64,000 bases of DNA from Paenibacillus eucommiae (GTDB taxonomy: Bacteria; Bacillota; Bacilli; Paenibacillales; NBRC-103111): the NCBI RefSeq assembly GCF_017874215.1, contig NZ_JAGGLB010000010.1, forward strand, positions 62,001 through 126,000, read 5' to 3'. Shown here piece after piece: positions 8,612 to 17,381 of the stretch. Every line of letters starts with the position of its first letter. The stretch's first letter is position 1. The notes beneath the pieces were generated by a model. That model made no database searches. It saw only the letters and a list, made by a program, of their open reading frames with translations, and had not been told where the DNA came from. Made by a program: the position numbers and the translations under genes.

Positions 8612-10342
8612 TCATATTCCTAATGAGATTCCCATCTCTGACAGCCTATCCGTTAACCACCGTATAAACACTGCAGCCACCCGTTGATCCCAAAGCGTAC
8701 CGTCGATTCTTGTATCCGAATACGGATGATTAATCATGTTTTCTTTTAATTCCGTTAAACAATAAATGCCCCACCGATCGAGATGACGGAAATAGTCATA
8801 CATCCCGATAAATACAACCCCACATGCCTCCGCTACCTTACGATGAATGTCATATACCCGCTGAAAATTCGCCGGATTATACGCCGGTATAAACATCGGG
8901 TTCCCGCCATTTAAGGCAATAATCACAATGACAGCTTGCGGATTATGCTCTCGAACCCAGTCTACTATCCCCGTCATCGCGACATAAATATCCTCGCTGC
9001 TGCAGCCTGTATCGTTAATTAAATAATCTATAAAAATGATATCATATGACTGCTCTATCAATATCGATTGCGTCCTCTTCACATGAGTAATTCCATGTAC
9101 AGAAGAATGTCCGCCATCAGCTGAGTTGGAGCTATATATTCGTTTGTCCGGAAACAGCTGATGCAGCTGTTTGGTAATAAGCAGCGGCCAATCGCCGCCA
9201 TAAGTTGTACTCTCCCCGTGGAAACAAAGATGAATGTCCTTCTTATTCGCCAAAGATGTCAGCCACTCGATCCCAATCGCATGATTTTCTTCAATAGTCA
9301 CTTGTTTAATAATGCCTTCAAGGGTGAGATCCATTCCGCGTAAATCCATCACATTGGCGGGAAATGTATGTACTTTAGCACAAGTTAGCTCCGGATATTC
9401 AGCCAGCAGCCTCCGCCAAGGCAGCCGGACCTGCCAGAAGACAGGCGGACCGTCTTCCCTGGCAACCGGTAAATCGACTTCTCCATTTTCGAGAACCGGC
9501 TGAATCAGTGACTGTCCTTCTGCTCTCCCGTAAGCACAAAATGCTGTTCGCACATCAACCACCTGATTACCATTATCATGAGTATTGCTACCACTACCAT
9601 GAATGTCATCATCATGAATGTCATCGTCACGTCCACCTATTTTCACTTCATAGGTCCGTGGCTGATAATCAATATGACGGCTGTCCCATGCAAATCCTTC
9701 AGCATTCTTCCATTGTCCCTTGCTATCGCTGTATTCAATGATACATTTGCGTTCATGTACAGCAGCGGCTCCCCATGGGATAAATATAGAAGCAAGGGCG
9801 GTTGCATGACCTGGCGGCTGAGGCGAGTCCGGCAGCAATAAGTTCGTTTCGTCGCCATATCTCCACTCCCCCTCCTGGGCACCAATCCTGCCACTGGCAT
9901 CAGCGTAGATCAGGTCATAGCGGCATGTATATACGTCATAATCCAGTAAGACGGTTTCATTTACTTTCAATCTGCCCCCTGGTTTAACCATCACCGAGCC
10001 CCAATAATCATCGTATACATAATCTTCATCAGGTACATATTCGGTTTGCCGGTCAACTCCGTATACACGAAGTGATCCAGGAACCCGCAGCTGATACGGT
10101 TTGAAGTTCGATCCTCTTCGTCCGCTCCAATTCCATCCGCAAGGGGAAGTCTTACCTTCTCGTTCCAGCGTATAGAATTGTTCACGCAGCGCAAGCTGCC
10201 GAGATGGTGTTAGGAGCAACCTTTCTATTCCCTCAACGGCGATACGATTCCCATCCGCTTCTATTACCCCAGCTGTAATGGTAACCGCCATCCCTGCTGG
10301 ATTCGTTTGGGAAACCTTAAGTCCTTCTATCCATTTTACCAT
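8612..10342 (-). CDS. SGNH-type hydrolase with N-terminal accessory domain
   Basis: A 576-residue protein. Seen: the C-terminal 220 residues carry SGNH/GDSL esterase blocks: CFHGESTTYG (block I Ser, near residue 360), IIFIDYLINDTG (Asn block) and a final NHPYSDTRIDG with a candidate His. The N-terminal 330 residues form beta-rich segments of unknown family, including an Asp/His-rich stretch (near residues 245-265, repeating DDDIH) that reflects a short DNA repeat. No signal peptide. An ATG at 10342 and a TTG one codon before are both possible after AAAGGA. It is last in the AraC-controlled operon, after the Tat-exported beta-helix protein. Inference: a carbohydrate esterase acting on decorated oligosaccharides. 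Confidence 0.75.
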   Translation of the reverse strand: MVKWIEGLKVSQTNPAGMAVTITAGVIEADGNRIAVEGIERLLLTPSRQLALREQFYTLEREGKTSPCGWNWSGRRGSNFKPYQLRVPGSLRVYGVDRQTEYVPDEDYVYDDYWGSVMVKPGGRLKVNETVLLDYDVYTCRYDLIYADASGRIGAQEGEWRYGDETNLLLPDSPQPPGHATALASIFIPWGAAAVHERKCIIEYSDSKGQWKNAEGFAWDSRHIDYQPRTYEVKIGGRDDDIHDDDIHGSGSNTHDNGNQVVDVRTAFCAYGRAEGQSLIQPVLENGEVDLPVAREDGPPVFWQVRLPWRRLLAEYPELTCAKVHTFPANVMDLRGMDLTLEGIIKQVTIEENHAIGIEWLTSLANKKDIHLCFHGESTTYGGDWPLLITKQLHQLFPDKRIYSSNSADGGHSSVHGITHVKRTQSILIEQSYDIIFIDYLINDTGCSSEDIYVAMTGIVDWVREHNPQAVIVIIALNGGNPMFIPAYNPANFQRVYDIHRKVAEACGVVFIGMYDYFRHLDRWGIYCLTELKENMINHPYSDTRIDGTLWDQRVAAVFIRWLTDRLSEMGISLGI

Positions 10343-10378
10343 CAACGTTTAATTCCTTTCTGAAACTATATCCTTCTT

Positions 10379-12142
10379 TTAAACCGTTCTAACCGCTATC
10401 CATCTTATCCACCAGCCCACTCCCATAATGGAACCATCGGATTCGTAAGGGATAATCGTAAATCCACTTACAGATACGGGATGAATAGCACAGCTCCTGC
10501 CATGCGTAGGGGTCTGTATGATGGCATGCACATAATCAATCTTCGAAAACTCGGATGCATCCGGCAGTGAAATAACAATGGAAGATCCTGTTGTTTCCAC
10601 ACTCCCCGTATCCACACGCTGATTGTCATTAACGAAACTTTTCGATCTTCCGTTAAATTGATTTTGTAGCGGGATGCCTGCAGCCAGTTGTCCAACAGAT
10701 ACGATGTTATTAAGACTGGTCGAAGGATTAACGATGTGATAAGCAGGTGAGTTTAATCCGAAATAGCCTCCATCCAGCTTGAGTTTGGCACCGCTTTGCA
10801 AATAGAATATGGCATCCCCAAACGGCCTGCGGTCCGGCCAACCCATAAGGATCGTATAATCCAATGGAACATTTTTGATAGTAACGGCTGAGGACCCGCC
10901 CTTAATGCTGAAAATAGCCTGTTCTTCAAAAGGAATATTCGTTCTATTTGCGTCCCGGTAAAAGTATTCATAATCCTGCCTAAATTCCAATATTTCGGCT
11001 TCTATAATGCCACTACATCTCAAAGCAACGCCATCATGCCACTCCATGCCAAATTTCAGGTTAACAGAAATGGCCGCAGGCAAATCAAGAGCAATAGGCA
11101 TATGATCAGAAGGACATTTGTTGGCATGGGTGCTTGTGCCTTGAATATATCCCCTTAGCTCAGAGTAAACAAGATTAACTACCCTGAAAGCAACCATGCA
11201 ATCATCGATTTTTAAACCGTCAAAATATAAAGAAGTACAAGCAGACCCGGCACTACCCGATTCAAGCGGATCGGCATAAAAGCCGTAAAAGCAGTTGAGA
11301 ATCCACAACGACCTGCATTCCCCGCCCCATACGGATTTGCCCTTGATCCCGTATTCAAAATTTTCAACCAATACATTCTCGAAATAAAAATGATAAGCAT
11401 TATTCAGATGGACGCCTATACTTCCATTGCCGCGTTGATATTTGTTTGCAGCGTAATCTCCGTCTATGGTCAAATTCTTAATGGACATTGGGGTTATGAA
11501 GACAGCATCAATTTTTACCGTAAAAGCTGAATCGAACCCATAGCTGTTTTGCGTTGTATTCCTTTTGATGATTTTCGTACCTTCTCTTGACTCTCCAAAT
11601 ATGTTTTTGTCATTGGTTAATTCTACTGAGTTTACGAATACATAATTGCCGTTAGGCACATAAACCCAATCCGCATTGTTTATAGCTAGCTGAAATGCTT
11701 GATTCGCTGCCGTAATGCCATCCCCTATTGCGCCAAACCAGTGCACATTCACTGCACCGCTGTATACTCTTTTGAATCTATATCCCGATGCAGAAACAAG
11801 AATGGTACCCGTATTGTCAAGGGAAGCCGTATCCAAAGGATCATAAACAAAAGGGCCTTCCTGATATTTATCTTTTACAAAATACATATGATCTACATCT
11901 GCCCCTATGGTCATAGCTCTCAGCTCGGCTATCGTTGTCATCTGACAACAATTTGGTTGTACATCGTCATCATCTCCATAGACAGCTTCTGTGACACTGC
12001 TCTGACCATGCCCATAGGCAATACTGTTTGCTCCACCAAGAAGACTGCCTGCCGCTAGTCCAAAGCCCGCCATCCCAAGAGAAGCGAGCATACCTCTTCT
12101 ACTCATTAAACGCTCTTTGTGTTCATTCTCCTCAATTTTCAT
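10379..12142 (-). CDS. Tat-exported pectate-lyase-like beta-helix protein
   Basis: A 587-residue protein. Seen: a twin-arginine signal (SRRGMLASLG, Arg 15-16, then a Gly/Ala-rich core) and an opening domain NVHWFGAIGDGITAANQAF with VYVPNGNYVF, the mark of Pectate_lyase_3-type right-handed beta-helices. Beta-helix coils follow (MSIKNLTIDGDY, HFYFENVLVENFEYGIKG) and a C-terminal beta domain. The ATG at 12142 has GGAGG eight bases upstream. Known: this fold covers polysaccharide lyases, hydrolases and epimerases. No catalytic residues could be assigned. Tat export of a folded enzyme suits a cofactor- or metal-dependent protein. It lies in an operon with a glycosidase candidate and transport genes. 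Confidence 0.78.
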   Translation of the reverse strand: MKIEENEHKERLMSRRGMLASLGMAGFGLAAGSLLGGANSIAYGHGQSSVTEAVYGDDDDVQPNCCQMTTIAELRAMTIGADVDHMYFVKDKYQEGPFVYDPLDTASLDNTGTILVSASGYRFKRVYSGAVNVHWFGAIGDGITAANQAFQLAINNADWVYVPNGNYVFVNSVELTNDKNIFGESREGTKIIKRNTTQNSYGFDSAFTVKIDAVFITPMSIKNLTIDGDYAANKYQRGNGSIGVHLNNAYHFYFENVLVENFEYGIKGKSVWGGECRSLWILNCFYGFYADPLESGSAGSACTSLYFDGLKIDDCMVAFRVVNLVYSELRGYIQGTSTHANKCPSDHMPIALDLPAAISVNLKFGMEWHDGVALRCSGIIEAEILEFRQDYEYFYRDANRTNIPFEEQAIFSIKGGSSAVTIKNVPLDYTILMGWPDRRPFGDAIFYLQSGAKLKLDGGYFGLNSPAYHIVNPSTSLNNIVSVGQLAAGIPLQNQFNGRSKSFVNDNQRVDTGSVETTGSSIVISLPDASEFSKIDYVHAIIQTPTHGRSCAIHPVSVSGFTIIPYESDGSIMGVGWWIRWIAVRTV

Positions 12143-12159
12143 ATTTAACGCCTCCATTT

Positions 12160-13617
12160 TCAATTAAATTTAAAAGAATATAGATCTGCGTCTCTCATTG
12201 TGATTTCCATGTGAACAGGTTTCCCGGATAATAGCGCTGCGTCTCCATCCTCAAAAATGACTATTTTCTCAAGATTATCACCGAACAATTCAACCGAATT
12301 AAGCTCTGCTTGCTCTCCGATCAGCTTGATTTTCACATAACCAACAGCGGATGTGGCGAAGTTAATTGATAATTGATTGCCCTCAAATATAAAAGGTTTG
12401 GTCACTATCGTGCACGGCTTATACTTGGCATTGTAGGATACAAATCCATCTATCCTCATGGTATAGCGCCGCAAAATAGCGGGCCTTTTTGACATATGGT
12501 ATTCAAAAGCGTACATCGAGAGCTCACTCGGCCTATCTGGCAAGTCGTTCCCGGTTTCAATAATGCCAAGCGCCGGATAACAGTCTCCATAAACCCAGTT
12601 GTACTCATACTCCAGACCAGGTGTCATAAACGCTTCATCCCAACGCTTCCATTTCTGGCCGTCCCGTGATGACATAAAGATACAGTCTGTAAGCGTCAGG
12701 CCTAGACGCGGGTGAATCTCCATCCGTTTCTTACGCCTTTCCACGCCAGCAAGCTGATCAAAATTTGGAGTCCATGCTTTCTTTTCCACATAACGGGAAG
12801 GGAAGCCCACAAGCATATGATCCGCACGGTAATAGGGCTGAACCACATTTGTGTAGAGCGGATAATCATCAACTTCACCAAAATCGAGCAGGACCGGGAC
12901 CGTCCAGTTTTTAAAATCAGACGATACCATACGGCGAATATCCCTAATGCCAGCATTCAGATCATCACCCGGTATATTGTGAAAATCGCGAATATAGCAT
13001 ACATACTGCTCTGTATATGGATCCCAAAAAGCGATGTTCAGGGTATCAAATTTACCTTGATTGGACATGCGCCATGCCTTTTTAAAATGAATACCGTCCG
13101 CACTAGTAAAGCACCACAAATAATGGCTGTTGCCAAAATCATCAATTCCAACTCCTTTATAAAGCTCATCCTTGGGACAATCGGGATTTGTATCTTTAAA
13201 CACAGAGAAATTATCAAATTTAGCGGTATGTTGATCCAGGATAATATTATTTTCCTTTGAGCCTTCAAACTCGCATATACCAAGCTTTGGCTTTATCCAT
13301 TTCTTCCCGCAGACACTCTCGGCATAGCATACCACTATCGGACGCGACACATCTGAAGTTGCTTCTGAAGCTGCATTTGCATGTGCATCCGGATCCGGCA
13401 TCTCCCAACCCAGATAATACATGCGGTAAAGTCCATCATCCTTGACAATGCAGTGGAAATCACAGCCATCCCCCTCCCATGGCTCATCGTGTTCGATAAC
13501 CACTTCCTTTGGCTGAAGCTTGTGCAGCTTTAATTCAGCTGTTGTTGATTCATTGTCGATCAGGTAATCGTCCCATAACAGTTCCCGACGGCTCCCGATA
13601 TTGATTGCATCAGTCAT
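12160..13617 (-). CDS. Five-bladed propeller glycosidase-like protein (GH32/43/117-like)
   Basis: A 485-residue cytoplasmic protein. Seen: RRELLWDDYLID near the N-terminus, then EPWEGDGCDFHCIVKDDGLYRMYYLGW, the opening of a widespread propeller family related to GH32/GH43/GH117 enzymes. Acidic residues usual for that fold occur near WEGDGCD, in GVGIDDFG and in WVYGDCYPA. The start ATG at 13617 follows AAAGGGG; the longer frame to 13665 lacks a ribosome site. It lies between permease and beta-helix genes. Inference: cleaves an imported oligosaccharide. Substrate not predictable. Confidence 0.65.
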   Translation of the reverse strand: MTDAINIGSRRELLWDDYLIDNESTTAELKLHKLQPKEVVIEHDEPWEGDGCDFHCIVKDDGLYRMYYLGWEMPDPDAHANAASEATSDVSRPIVVCYAESVCGKKWIKPKLGICEFEGSKENNIILDQHTAKFDNFSVFKDTNPDCPKDELYKGVGIDDFGNSHYLWCFTSADGIHFKKAWRMSNQGKFDTLNIAFWDPYTEQYVCYIRDFHNIPGDDLNAGIRDIRRMVSSDFKNWTVPVLLDFGEVDDYPLYTNVVQPYYRADHMLVGFPSRYVEKKAWTPNFDQLAGVERRKKRMEIHPRLGLTLTDCIFMSSRDGQKWKRWDEAFMTPGLEYEYNWVYGDCYPALGIIETGNDLPDRPSELSMYAFEYHMSKRPAILRRYTMRIDGFVSYNAKYKPCTIVTKPFIFEGNQLSINFATSAVGYVKIKLIGEQAELNSVELFGDNLEKIVIFEDGDAALLSGKPVHMEITMRDADLYSFKFN

Positions 13618-13681
13618 TTTATATTTCCCCTTTATTAACGTAGTTTGTTGGTTGCCTTCCAACATCGACCATTAACAGAAA

Positions 13682-14551
13682 TTAACCCTTAACAGAACCA
13701 ACGATGACCCCTTTAACAAAATATTTTTGTATAAATGGGTATACGCAAATAATCGGTAACGATGTGACCAAAATGGCGGCCGCCTTAATCCCTTGCTGTG
13801 GAATACTTTGCTTAAGTTCCAAAGAATTTGAAGGATCCTTGGAGGCAAAATCAAACGAAGAAATAATTTCTCTTAAAATAAGCTGAAGAGGCCATTTATC
13901 CTGCGATTGCAGGTACAGAGAAGCAGGAAACCAGCTGTTCCAGTGTCCTACGGCATAAAATAAGCCTACAGTTGCAATGGAAGCCATAGACATCGGCACG
14001 ATGATTTTCCATAAAACAATCATTTCGTTCGCACCGTCAATCAAAGCGGATTCCTCAACCTCCTTGGGAATTTCCATAAAGAAGCTGCGCATCAAAAACA
14101 TATACCACGGACTGATTAGTGCAGGTAAAATCAGTGCCCAGAGCGAGCCTTTCAGTCCCAGCTTCATAATCAGGATATAGCTCGGAATCAGGCCACCACT
14201 GAAAAACATCGTTATGAGTACAAATACAGACATTGCATTCCGGTAGGGCATCTGCTTTTTGGACAAGCCATACGCCAGACTGCCCGTAAATAACAGACAG
14301 CAAAAAGTACCCGCGACCGTAACAAAAAAACTAATAGCAAAGCCCTTGTAAATGAATAAGTTATCTGCCAGCAAATATTTGTAAGCCTGTAAACTGATAT
14401 GCTTGGGAAATAACGTATACCCATAATTAATAATATCTTCGTTCGACATCAACGATTGGCTGATCAATATCATAAAGGGTACAAGGATTGTCAACGAAAG
14501 CAATACGAGTGCGATTACATTGAACATGTCAAAAAGCTTTAGCTTCCGCAT
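13682..14551 (-). CDS. Carbohydrate ABC permease, YtcP/LplC type
   Basis: 289-residue membrane permease; coupling loop EESALIDGANEMIV and terminal signature FIQKYFVKGVIVGSVKG are intact. The ATG at 14551 shares bases with the stop of the upstream permease (TAATG), so the two are translationally coupled, and GGAGG lies nine bases before. Confidence 0.92.
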   Translation of the reverse strand: MRKLKLFDMFNVIALVLLSLTILVPFMILISQSLMSNEDIINYGYTLFPKHISLQAYKYLLADNLFIYKGFAISFFVTVAGTFCCLLFTGSLAYGLSKKQMPYRNAMSVFVLITMFFSGGLIPSYILIMKLGLKGSLWALILPALISPWYMFLMRSFFMEIPKEVEESALIDGANEMIVLWKIIVPMSMASIATVGLFYAVGHWNSWFPASLYLQSQDKWPLQLILREIISSFDFASKDPSNSLELKQSIPQQGIKAAAILVTSLPIICVYPFIQKYFVKGVIVGSVKG

Positions 14552-15519
14552 TACCAAATTCCCTCCCGTCCCAATCGCTTGACGATGATATTAGTTGCCA
14601 GTACGAAGAACAGTCCAATCACATTTTTAAACATACCGATCGCTTGGGCATACGAATACTTGTTATTGATCAAGCCTTCCCGGTACACGTAGGTGTCAAT
14701 AATATCACCGACGCTGTAGACTTTAGGCGAATACAGCAGCAAAACCTGCTCGAAGCCGGCATTAAGAATACCTCCAACGGTTAGCACCAGCAAAATCGAA
14801 ATAATGTTCGCCATCCCTGGTAAGCTGATATAGATCATTTGCTGCAAACGATTGGCTCCGTCCATCTTCACGCTTTCATATTGGGCTGGATCAATACCCG
14901 CCAGCGCTGCGATGTAAATAATACTGCCCCAGCCGATAGTGGCCCATACCTCGCTGCTTACCAGGACACTCCGGAAATAGGACGTTTCACTCAGAAAAGA
15001 AATTGACTTCCCTCCGAACATCTCAATGAGCCAATTCACCGCACCGGTAGTCGGAGACAACACAGCAATAACCATTCCCGATATGATTACCCAGGATAGG
15101 AAATGCGGCAAATAAGAAATCGTCTGTACGATCTTTTTAAATCTCATCTGCCTGACTTCGTTGAGCAATAATGCGAGCAGAATGGGAGCCGGAAATCCGA
15201 AAATAATTTTATATATACTGATTAACAGCGTATTTTGCAGCAGTCTGCCGAAGTAGTAGGAATTGAAGAAATTGCGAAAATGCTCCAATCCGACCCAATT
15301 GGGATTAATCCATATACTCGATATGCTGGAAAAAGGTTTAAAATCCTGAAAAGCTATAATCACCCCATACATAGGTATATAATGAAAAACAAGAAAATAG
15401 AGCAGACCTGGTGCTACAAGCAAATATAAAAATTTATATTTCCGCATCTCCGCAAAGTAACGCTTTTTCGGCGCGGGGGGAAGCACCCCATGCCCGCTTA
15501 TGGTTGTTTTCGAATGCAT
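14551..15519 (-). CDS. Carbohydrate ABC permease, LplB type
   Basis: 322-residue permease; KYKFLYLLVAPGLLYFLVFHY opening, WVGLEHFRNFFNS and coupling loop YESVKMDGANRLQQM. The ATG at 15519 has GAGG immediately upstream. Second gene after the binding protein in this operon. Confidence 0.92.
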   Translation of the reverse strand: MHSKTTISGHGVLPPAPKKRYFAEMRKYKFLYLLVAPGLLYFLVFHYIPMYGVIIAFQDFKPFSSISSIWINPNWVGLEHFRNFFNSYYFGRLLQNTLLISIYKIIFGFPAPILLALLLNEVRQMRFKKIVQTISYLPHFLSWVIISGMVIAVLSPTTGAVNWLIEMFGGKSISFLSETSYFRSVLVSSEVWATIGWGSIIYIAALAGIDPAQYESVKMDGANRLQQMIYISLPGMANIISILLVLTVGGILNAGFEQVLLLYSPKVYSVGDIIDTYVYREGLINNKYSYAQAIGMFKNVIGLFFVLATNIIVKRLGREGIW

Positions 15520-15635
15520 GCCTCATTCCCACATTTCCTTATAAGGTCCCCTTTACCTCAGCCTGCTGTTGATCTGCAGCTCTCATGCACTTGGCCTGCA
15601 CTTGGCTTCCAGCAAAGGGGGCCATATGTTTGAAT

Positions 15636-17201
15636 TTACGGCCTGGCGGCCTTGAACTGCTCATTCCGGTCTTCGATCATCTCTTGGCCGCCAATATCCA
15701 GCCATTTTTTCATTAATGAATCCCATTCGCTTAGTTGAACCTCTCCTGAGAACACTTTCATCTTCTGTTCCTTCATAAACGTTTCGAGATCCGCAAGCTT
15801 TGCGTTAGATTTCCACTTGGCCTTATCGTAAGGAACACCTTTGTCGATGGCATCGAAGCGCGGCAGGCTCTCCGCCTGACTCTTCAATTTGGTATACATC
15901 AGATGGGAAAATGAAGTTAACGGAAACATAAGACCGTCATTGAAATCCATTTGAAACATCCAATAGTGAGCATTATAGTTAGCCTTGCTCAAATCCTGTT
16001 TATCTTCCCCGATCAATTCGACCTTACCGTCACTTAATCTCGTATAGCTTTCGCCTTCCACGCCCAGATAGACCAGGTCGTAACCTTCCTTTGTTGCATG
16101 GTAATCCAGAAATTTCATAGCCGCTTCCGGATTTTTGCTTTTCTTCGTAATGACGGTTACCAACTGCGCATAAGGAAAGGTGGGCAGCTTGTTAATCCCT
16201 TTGCCATTCAGCACGATAGGCTCATATTCCGCCTCTGGCACCGTTTTCGTGAGAACCTCCAACGCACCTATTGGAGCCGAATACCAGGTCGCTAAGGCGC
16301 CAACTTTGTTTTGCCCGATAATTTCAATTTGTTTATCTGCTTTGGAAAGAATCATATCCGGCCATATATACCCTTTTTTGTTCCATTCAACGAATTTTCC
16401 CATCATCTCTTTATAAGCTGGGTTTAATTCGGGAGGCATCAAGGTTCCCTTGTCATCCTGCCACCATTCCATCGCCTGCGGCAGGAAAAACGGAGCAAAG
16501 GCTAGTTCTAACCGGTCTATGTCCCCCCAGCCTGTGGATAGCGCATAGGTTCCATTTTTACCATTTTTACCTGGATCTTCCTTTTGGAATGCCTCCATCA
16601 TAGCTTCGAACTCTTCAATGGTAGTCGGTTTGGGAAGTCCTAAAGCTTTAAGCCAGTCGGTGCGAACTTCGAGTACATTCGGCGTGATAACTGATGGCGA
16701 TACTGGAATTCCAATAATTTTACCCTCATAAACAACCTCTTCAAGAGCCTTCGGATTCATATTCTGTTTGATATTAGGACTATTTTCGATAAGTTCATCC
16801 AACCAGATAATAGCATCATTCTTATACAGCTCGATTGCTTTTTCCATCGTAATCAGAGGAATAATATCCAGTTGTTCATTAGTTGAGAGCATTAAATTTA
16901 ATTTGGTATCGTATTGATCGCCAGGCGCAAATACCACTTGAACATCTGCTCCTGTTTTTTCTTGAATGGTATCATGTACATGCTTCTCTACATCAGAACC
17001 TTTGTTGTAGCTTGCATTGCTGTTAATTGCCACTATTTTTACAGGTTCCTGTGTGCCATTCCCCTCTTCCTTGGGTTCAGCTGTATGCGTCGTTCCGGTT
17101 TCCTTGGTTGGCGACGGATTTGATTTGCTGCTGCAGGCAGCAGCCGAAACTGCTAACATACATATAACAGTTAATATAAAGAGCTTTTTGGTTATTTTCA
17201 A
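15636..17201 (-). CDS. LplA-type sugar-binding lipoprotein
   Basis: 521-residue family 1 binding protein. Signal peptide with lipobox SAAAC (Cys 23) and a Ser/Pro/Thr/Glu tether. Landmarks: EEFEAMMEAFQKEDPGKNG and YPWL-type hinge segments later. It is the first transport gene behind the AraC sensor-regulator and precedes two permeases, so it delivers the ligand to them. Confidence 0.9.
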   Translation of the reverse strand: MKITKKLFILTVICMLAVSAAACSSKSNPSPTKETGTTHTAEPKEEGNGTQEPVKIVAINSNASYNKGSDVEKHVHDTIQEKTGADVQVVFAPGDQYDTKLNLMLSTNEQLDIIPLITMEKAIELYKNDAIIWLDELIENSPNIKQNMNPKALEEVVYEGKIIGIPVSPSVITPNVLEVRTDWLKALGLPKPTTIEEFEAMMEAFQKEDPGKNGKNGTYALSTGWGDIDRLELAFAPFFLPQAMEWWQDDKGTLMPPELNPAYKEMMGKFVEWNKKGYIWPDMILSKADKQIEIIGQNKVGALATWYSAPIGALEVLTKTVPEAEYEPIVLNGKGINKLPTFPYAQLVTVITKKSKNPEAAMKFLDYHATKEGYDLVYLGVEGESYTRLSDGKVELIGEDKQDLSKANYNAHYWMFQMDFNDGLMFPLTSFSHLMYTKLKSQAESLPRFDAIDKGVPYDKAKWKSNAKLADLETFMKEQKMKVFSGEVQLSEWDSLMKKWLDIGGQEMIEDRNEQFKAARP

Positions 17202-17260
17202 AATAAACCCCTCCGTCTAATTGGTGCATCCTCTTAACCTGTGCATCAGCATGTTTTTTC

Positions 17261-17276
17261 CGATTGGCGCCAATCG
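17261..17276. repeat. Perfect 16-base palindrome upstream of the binding-protein gene
   Basis: CGATTGGCGCCAATCG lies 60 bases upstream of the 17201 start. On the minus strand no T tract follows, so it is not a terminator for the AraC gene. A regulator site is possible. Confidence 0.5.
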
Positions 17277-17381
17277 TTCATGTGATACCTTTATCATGCT
17301 TTGCCCAAAGCAATTTCGCAATCACACAATGTTAAAATCGCTGTAAAAATCACTGTTGGCAGTAGAAAAAGCCTATTCTCA

